From: Acidimicrobiia bacterium
GTDB lineage: Bacteria > Actinomycetota > Acidimicrobiia > Acidimicrobiales > Bin134
Direction of reading: 5' to 3'
DNA: 34,631 nucleotides
NCBI GenBank assembly: GCA_022822265.1
Contig: JAJECA010000037.1
Span: 1 to 34,631, forward strand
Shown here: positions 31,960 to 34,631 of the stretch, one piece after another
How the letters are laid out: every line of letters begins with the position of its first letter
How positions within the stretch are numbered: position 1 is the first letter of the stretch
The notes under the pieces: model-generated
What the model was told of the DNA's origin: nothing
The model's database searches: none
Seen by the model: the letters and a program-made list of their open reading frames with translations, nothing else
Made by a program: the position numbers and the translations under genes

Positions 31960-33126
31960 GTGGCCAAGCACCCGTTTCACGACGTCGCCATCGTCGGCAT
32001 CGCCAATTCCGAACAGGCCCGTGTCCTTGAAGGCCACGATTCCACCACCATCACCTTCCAAGCCGTCCACCGGGTGCTGGCCGATACTGGCCTCACCCCA
32101 CAGGACATCGACGGCGTCGCCGCCGGCCCATTCAGCGGGCCGCTCACCTACTACATGCGCAACGGCCCCGCCTGGCGGAACCACATGGCCCCGTCGATCC
32201 CCATAATTTTGGACGCGGCCTCGGCCATCGCCACCGGCCAGTGTCACACCGTGCTGGTGGCCCACGGATCGGCGGGTATATACACCGAGCGGGCTTCCAC
32301 CGCACCGTGGACCCGGCCGGCCAACGAGTTCGTGGTGGCCTACGGCATGTTCACCGCGGCGGAGTTCGCCCTTATCGCCCAGCGCCACATGCACATGCAC
32401 GGCACCACCCCCGAGCAGCTGGCCACCGTGGCCGCCACCATCCGCAACAACGGCCACGCCCACCCCGATGCGGTGTACCACGGCCGGGGGCCCTTCACCC
32501 CCGACGACATCCTGGCGTCCCGCATGGTGGCCGACCCCTTCCACCTGCTCGACTGCGCCATGACCTCCGAGGGGGCATGCGCGCTGATCCTCACCACCCG
32601 GGAGCGGGCCCAAGACCTGCCCAACAAGCCGGTGTACATCCTGGGCGGGGCGTGCGACAGCTTCGGCCCCTCCTACCAGCACCCGCCGGCGTGGGACTTG
32701 GCCGGCCCCAGCGGGCGCAACAACGGCTACACCGGCCGATGGGCGGCGCAGAAGTCGTTCGCCATGGGCGAGCTCGGCCCCACCGATGTGGACGTGTGCG
32801 AGTTTTACGATCCGTTCTCGTTCGAGATCATCCGCCAGTTCGAGGCTTACGGGTTCTGCGAGGAGGGCGAGGGCGGCGACTTCATCATGGACGGCCGCAT
32901 CGGCCCTGGAGGCCAGTACCCGGTGACCACCGACGGGGGCACCATGTCGTTCAGCCACGGAGGGGCCGCGGTGCAGCAGCTCCAAAGAGTGATCCGGGGA
33001 GTGGAGCAGCTTCGGGGAACCTGCGTGACGTCCCAAGTGCCCGATGCCCAGGTGGCCATGTGCTCCAACGGCGGCGCCGGTGCGCTGTTCACCGACGTGA
33101 TGCTGCTGGGAACGGAGACGCCATGA
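31960..33126 (+). CDS. Thiolase-like (lipid-transfer protein/Ltp2 type) protein
   Basis: This 388-residue protein has the thiolase fold but no nucleophilic Cys. Aligning HMAPSIPIILDAASAIATGQ with the thiolase CxSGLxA helix places Met76/Ala77 where the Cys should be. C-terminal thiolase motifs remain as MSFSHGGAAVQQL and MCSNGGAGALF, and CEFYDPFSFEI carries the YDxF segment seen in Ltp2-type aldolases. With the DUF35 gene downstream it matches the pattern of retro-aldolase pairs such as Ltp2-ChsH2, which cleave a 3-hydroxyacyl-CoA side chain. I prefer the GTG at 31960, preceded by GAGG; a TTG at 31903 would add 19 residues but leave only six bases to the divergent start. The stop overlaps a micro-ORF ATG. 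Confidence 0.88.
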   Translation: MAKHPFHDVAIVGIANSEQARVLEGHDSTTITFQAVHRVLADTGLTPQDIDGVAAGPFSGPLTYYMRNGPAWRNHMAPSIPIILDAASAIATGQCHTVLVAHGSAGIYTERASTAPWTRPANEFVVAYGMFTAAEFALIAQRHMHMHGTTPEQLATVAATIRNNGHAHPDAVYHGRGPFTPDDILASRMVADPFHLLDCAMTSEGACALILTTRERAQDLPNKPVYILGGACDSFGPSYQHPPAWDLAGPSGRNNGYTGRWAAQKSFAMGELGPTDVDVCEFYDPFSFEIIRQFEAYGFCEEGEGGDFIMDGRIGPGGQYPVTTDGGTMSFSHGGAAVQQLQRVIRGVEQLRGTCVTSQVPDAQVAMCSNGGAGALFTDVMLLGTETP

Positions 33127-33137
33127 GCGAGATCCTG
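33123..33137 (+). repeat. Direct repeat, first copy (duplicated start region)
   Basis: ATGAGCGAGATCCTG occurs here and again at 33191-33205, 68 bases downstream. Both copies begin at a start codon and encode MSEIL. The sequence between them shows no visible similarity to the sequence before the first copy. Confidence 0.95.
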
Positions 33138-33194
33138 TTTCCACTGTCCTTCGGCAGACCAGGCCTGGAGCGGGAAGAGAGCCAGGACAAATGA
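33123..33194 (+). CDS. 23-codon micro-ORF between the thiolase-like and DUF35 genes
   Basis: The ATG at 33123 overlaps the thiolase-like stop (ATGA), and the TGA at 33192-33194 overlaps the DUF35 start (ATGA again). GGAG lies five bases before the first ATG, so this small frame owns the better ribosome binding site. It starts MSEIL like the DUF35 protein and then continues with FPLSFGRPGLE, unrelated to it. It may be the by-product of a duplication of the DUF35 start, a translational relay between two genes, or a real micropeptide. Confidence 0.4.
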   Translation: MSEILFPLSFGRPGLEREESQDK

Positions 33195-33205
33195 GCGAGA
33201 TCCTG
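33191..33205 (+). repeat. Direct repeat, second copy (duplicated start region)
   Basis: This is the second copy of the 15-base repeat that begins at 33123. Here it forms the start of the DUF35 gene. No strong ribosome binding site precedes it. Confidence 0.95.
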
Positions 33206-33613
33206 CAACCCCAGTCGCCTGGCATCCCCCTGCCCGTGCCCACGATTTACTCCCAGCCCTACTGGGACGGCTGCCAGGTGGGCGAGCTGCGCTTTCAGCG
33301 GTGCCAAGACTGCGGTGCCATCACCATGGACCCAGCCCCCGCCTGCTCGGCCTGCTTCTCGGAGAACCTCGAATGGGAGGTGAGCACCGGCCTGGGCGAG
33401 GTGTACTCGTGGACCACCGTGTGGCGCCCCCAAACCCCGGCGTTCACCGTGCCCTACGTGGCCGTGATCGTGACGCTGGACGAAGGCTTCTGGCTGTTGG
33501 CCAACATCATCAACTGCCCAGTAGACGCCGTTCACGTGGGCATGCGGGTACAGACCACCTTCGTCGAATTGAGCGACGAGATCACCCTGCCCTATTTCGA
33601 GCCGGTCGACTAG
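33191..33613 (+). CDS. Zn-ribbon/OB-fold protein (DUF35)
   Basis: This 140-residue protein has an N-terminal rubredoxin-like zinc ribbon, with Cys38, Cys41, Cys52 and Cys55 as two CxxC pairs, and a C-terminal OB fold (GEVYSWTTVW, PYVAVIVTLDEGFWLLANI). A helical lead (PTIYSQPYWDGCQVGELRFQRC) is typical. DUF35 proteins bind acyl-CoA and form complexes with thiolase-like partners; the adjacent thiolase-like gene is the obvious partner. Translation probably depends on reinitiation, since its ATG overlaps the micro-ORF stop and no good ribosome binding site precedes it. The stop codon directly abuts that of the convergent transporter gene. Confidence 0.92.
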   Translation: MSEILQPQSPGIPLPVPTIYSQPYWDGCQVGELRFQRCQDCGAITMDPAPACSACFSENLEWEVSTGLGEVYSWTTVWRPQTPAFTVPYVAVIVTLDEGFWLLANIINCPVDAVHVGMRVQTTFVELSDEITLPYFEPVD

Positions 33614-34516
33614 CTAGCCGGAGGGCTCCAGATAAACGTGGGTGGCGGCGGGGACGGCGGCGCGCAGGCGCTCCTCCACCGCCGCGATGGCCGCGGGCAT
33701 TTGGTCGCCGGATAAGTAATCGGCGAAGTCCACTTCGGCGGCTACCAGCAGCTCCTCGGGGCCGAGGTGCTGGGTGCGGATGTCCACTACCCTTTCGATT
33801 TCGGGCGAATCGTCCAACGCGGCCCGCAGACGGGCTCGGTCTTCTTCGGTGGCGCTCTCGCCGATGAGCAGGCTCTTCATCTCGATGGCCAACACGATGG
33901 CGATGATCCCCAGCAGCACTCCGATCACCAGGGTGCCCACGCCATCCCAGCGGGGCTCGCCGGTGACCTCGGCCAGCACCACGGCAATGAGTGCGAACAC
34001 CAAGCCGAACATGGCCCCGAGGTCTTCCAGCAGCACCACGGGCAGCTCGGGAGTGCGGGAGCGGCGGATGAACGTGCCCCAGGAGAGCTTGCCCCGCACC
34101 TTGTTGGATTCCACGATGGCGGTGCGGAACGAAAGCGACTCCACCACGATGCCGAAGATCAGAATGCCGATGGCCACGCAGAGCGACTCCAGCTCGTGGG
34201 GGTGGCGCACCTTCTCGATGCCCTCGTTGATGGCGAACAGCGCACCCAGGGTGAACAGGATGATTGACACCACGAACGACCAGAAGTACCGCTCTCGCCC
34301 GTAGCCGAAGGGATGGCGGGGGGTGGGATCCCGCTTGGACAATCGACCGCCCAAGAGCAGCAGCGCCTGGTTGCCGGTGTCGGCGCAGGAGTGGACTCCC
34401 TCGGCCAGCATGGAGGCCGAGCGGGTCACGGCGAAGCCCACGAACTTGGCGATGGCGATAGCCAGGTTGGCGAACAGCGCAGCCAATACTGCTTTGGTCC
34501 CACCTCCTGCGGCCAT
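33614..34516 (-). CDS. Cation diffusion facilitator (CDF) family transporter
   Basis: This 300-residue membrane protein should export a divalent cation such as Zn, Fe or Mn in exchange for protons. Hydrophobic helices lie near residues 8-30, 33-56, 78-98, 110-126, 158-182 and 192-212, and the C-terminal 85 residues form the usual cytoplasmic domain (RVVDIRTQHLGPEELLVAAEVDF). The helix-2 metal site is intact (His42 and Asp46 in EGVHSCADTGNQ). In helix 5 the Asp165 is present (LLEDLGAMFG), but the usual His four residues before it is Val161, with Glu164 next to the Asp; this recalls the SLC30A9-like branch. The cation is not predictable. It has no obvious link to the catabolic genes. Confidence 0.92.
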   Translation of the reverse strand: MAAGGGTKAVLAALFANLAIAIAKFVGFAVTRSASMLAEGVHSCADTGNQALLLLGGRLSKRDPTPRHPFGYGRERYFWSFVVSIILFTLGALFAINEGIEKVRHPHELESLCVAIGILIFGIVVESLSFRTAIVESNKVRGKLSWGTFIRRSRTPELPVVLLEDLGAMFGLVFALIAVVLAEVTGEPRWDGVGTLVIGVLLGIIAIVLAIEMKSLLIGESATEEDRARLRAALDDSPEIERVVDIRTQHLGPEELLVAAEVDFADYLSGDQMPAAIAAVEERLRAAVPAATHVYLEPSG

Positions 34517-34558
34517 GCCCCAATGGGTAGCACACCGCAGGCGGGTAGTCTCAGTTCC

Positions 34559-34631
34559 ATGTTCAGCATTGGGATCGACGGTCCGGTGGCCCGGATCACC
34601 CTGGCCAACCCGCAGCGGCGCAACGCGCTGA
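34559..34631 (+). CDS. Crotonase (enoyl-CoA hydratase/isomerase) family protein, N-terminus only
   Basis: The ATG at 34559 opens 24 codons before the window ends, reading MFSIGIDGPVARITLANPQR and then RNAL. The pattern ITLxNPxxRNAL is the standard first strand and CoA-contact segment of crotonases. The gene is divergent from the transporter, with 42 bases between the starts. Its reaction cannot be predicted from this fragment. Confidence 0.75.
   Translation, partial: MFSIGIDGPVARITLANPQRRNAL

Noticed and set aside
33138..33190. Transposon footprint or attachment site between the two 15-base direct repeats
   Set aside because: The intervening 53 bases have no terminal inverted repeats or mobile-element motif, and both repeats coincide with start codons, so a local duplication or insertion explains it better.
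1..34631. tRNA, rRNA, CRISPR array, insertion sequence, prophage or integrase
   Set aside because: No RNA-gene signatures, regular spaced repeats, transposase-like protein or integrase-like protein were seen on either strand.

Overview
The window is a gene-dense stretch of high-GC DNA, roughly two thirds G+C, with no rRNA, tRNA, CRISPR array or insertion sequence that I could see. The gene content suggests an actinobacterium, perhaps of the Acidimicrobiia type. It includes an F420-type LLM oxidoreductase, a thiolase-like/DUF35 pair, many SDR, CaiB, MaoC and AMP-ligase genes, and lipoproteins with acidic Pro/Glu linkers. The taxonomic placement is inference from gene content and base composition only.

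Layout. (1) 1-3431, plus: the 3' part of a molybdenum hydroxylase large subunit, overlapped by a cytochrome P450. (2) 3432-4171: a clearly AT-richer island with a Gp49/HigB-type toxin and a short downstream gene that may be an antitoxin lacking its DNA-binding domain. (3) 4168-9694, minus: an enoyl-CoA hydratase-like protein, a 2,4-dienoyl-CoA reductase-like SDR, HyuB and HyuA, in that transcription order. (4) 9761-14521, plus: a MaoC hydratase, an amidohydrolase, a substrate-binding lipoprotein and a Tat-exported sulfite-oxidase-like molybdoenzyme. (5) 14523-19429, minus: two SDRs, a sulfatase and a third SDR, divergent from a TauD-type dioxygenase (19495-20343, plus). (6) 20375-28332: three acyl-CoA synthetases, an aldehyde dehydrogenase, an AhpD-fold protein and an LLM flavin/F420 oxidoreductase. 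(7) 28349-31896, minus: a CaiB/BaiF CoA-transferase, an AcuI/YhdH-type reductase and a second amidohydrolase. (8) 31960-33613, plus: a thiolase-like protein without the usual nucleophilic Cys, a 23-codon micro-ORF and a DUF35 partner. (9) 33614-34516, minus: a CDF cation transporter, then the first 24 codons of another crotonase running off the window.

Taken together this is a catabolic region. It has oxygenases (P450, TauD, Mo hydroxylase), CoA activation (three ligases, one CoA-transferase), beta-oxidation-type steps (crotonases, MaoC, dienoyl-CoA reductase, SDRs, thiolase-like/DUF35) and several enzymes that could handle organic sulfur (sulfatase, TauD-type dioxygenase, sulfite-oxidase-like enzyme, AcuI). 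The substrate cannot be read from the sequence. No transcriptional regulator or ABC permease is present. Genes are packed very tightly: several neighbours share ATGA stop/start overlaps, and four convergent pairs meet with overlapping or nearly abutting stop codons. The points most worth a second look are the duplicated start region with a micro-ORF before the DUF35 gene, the Cys-less thiolase/DUF35 pair, the foreign-looking toxin island, and the sulfur-related gene grouping.
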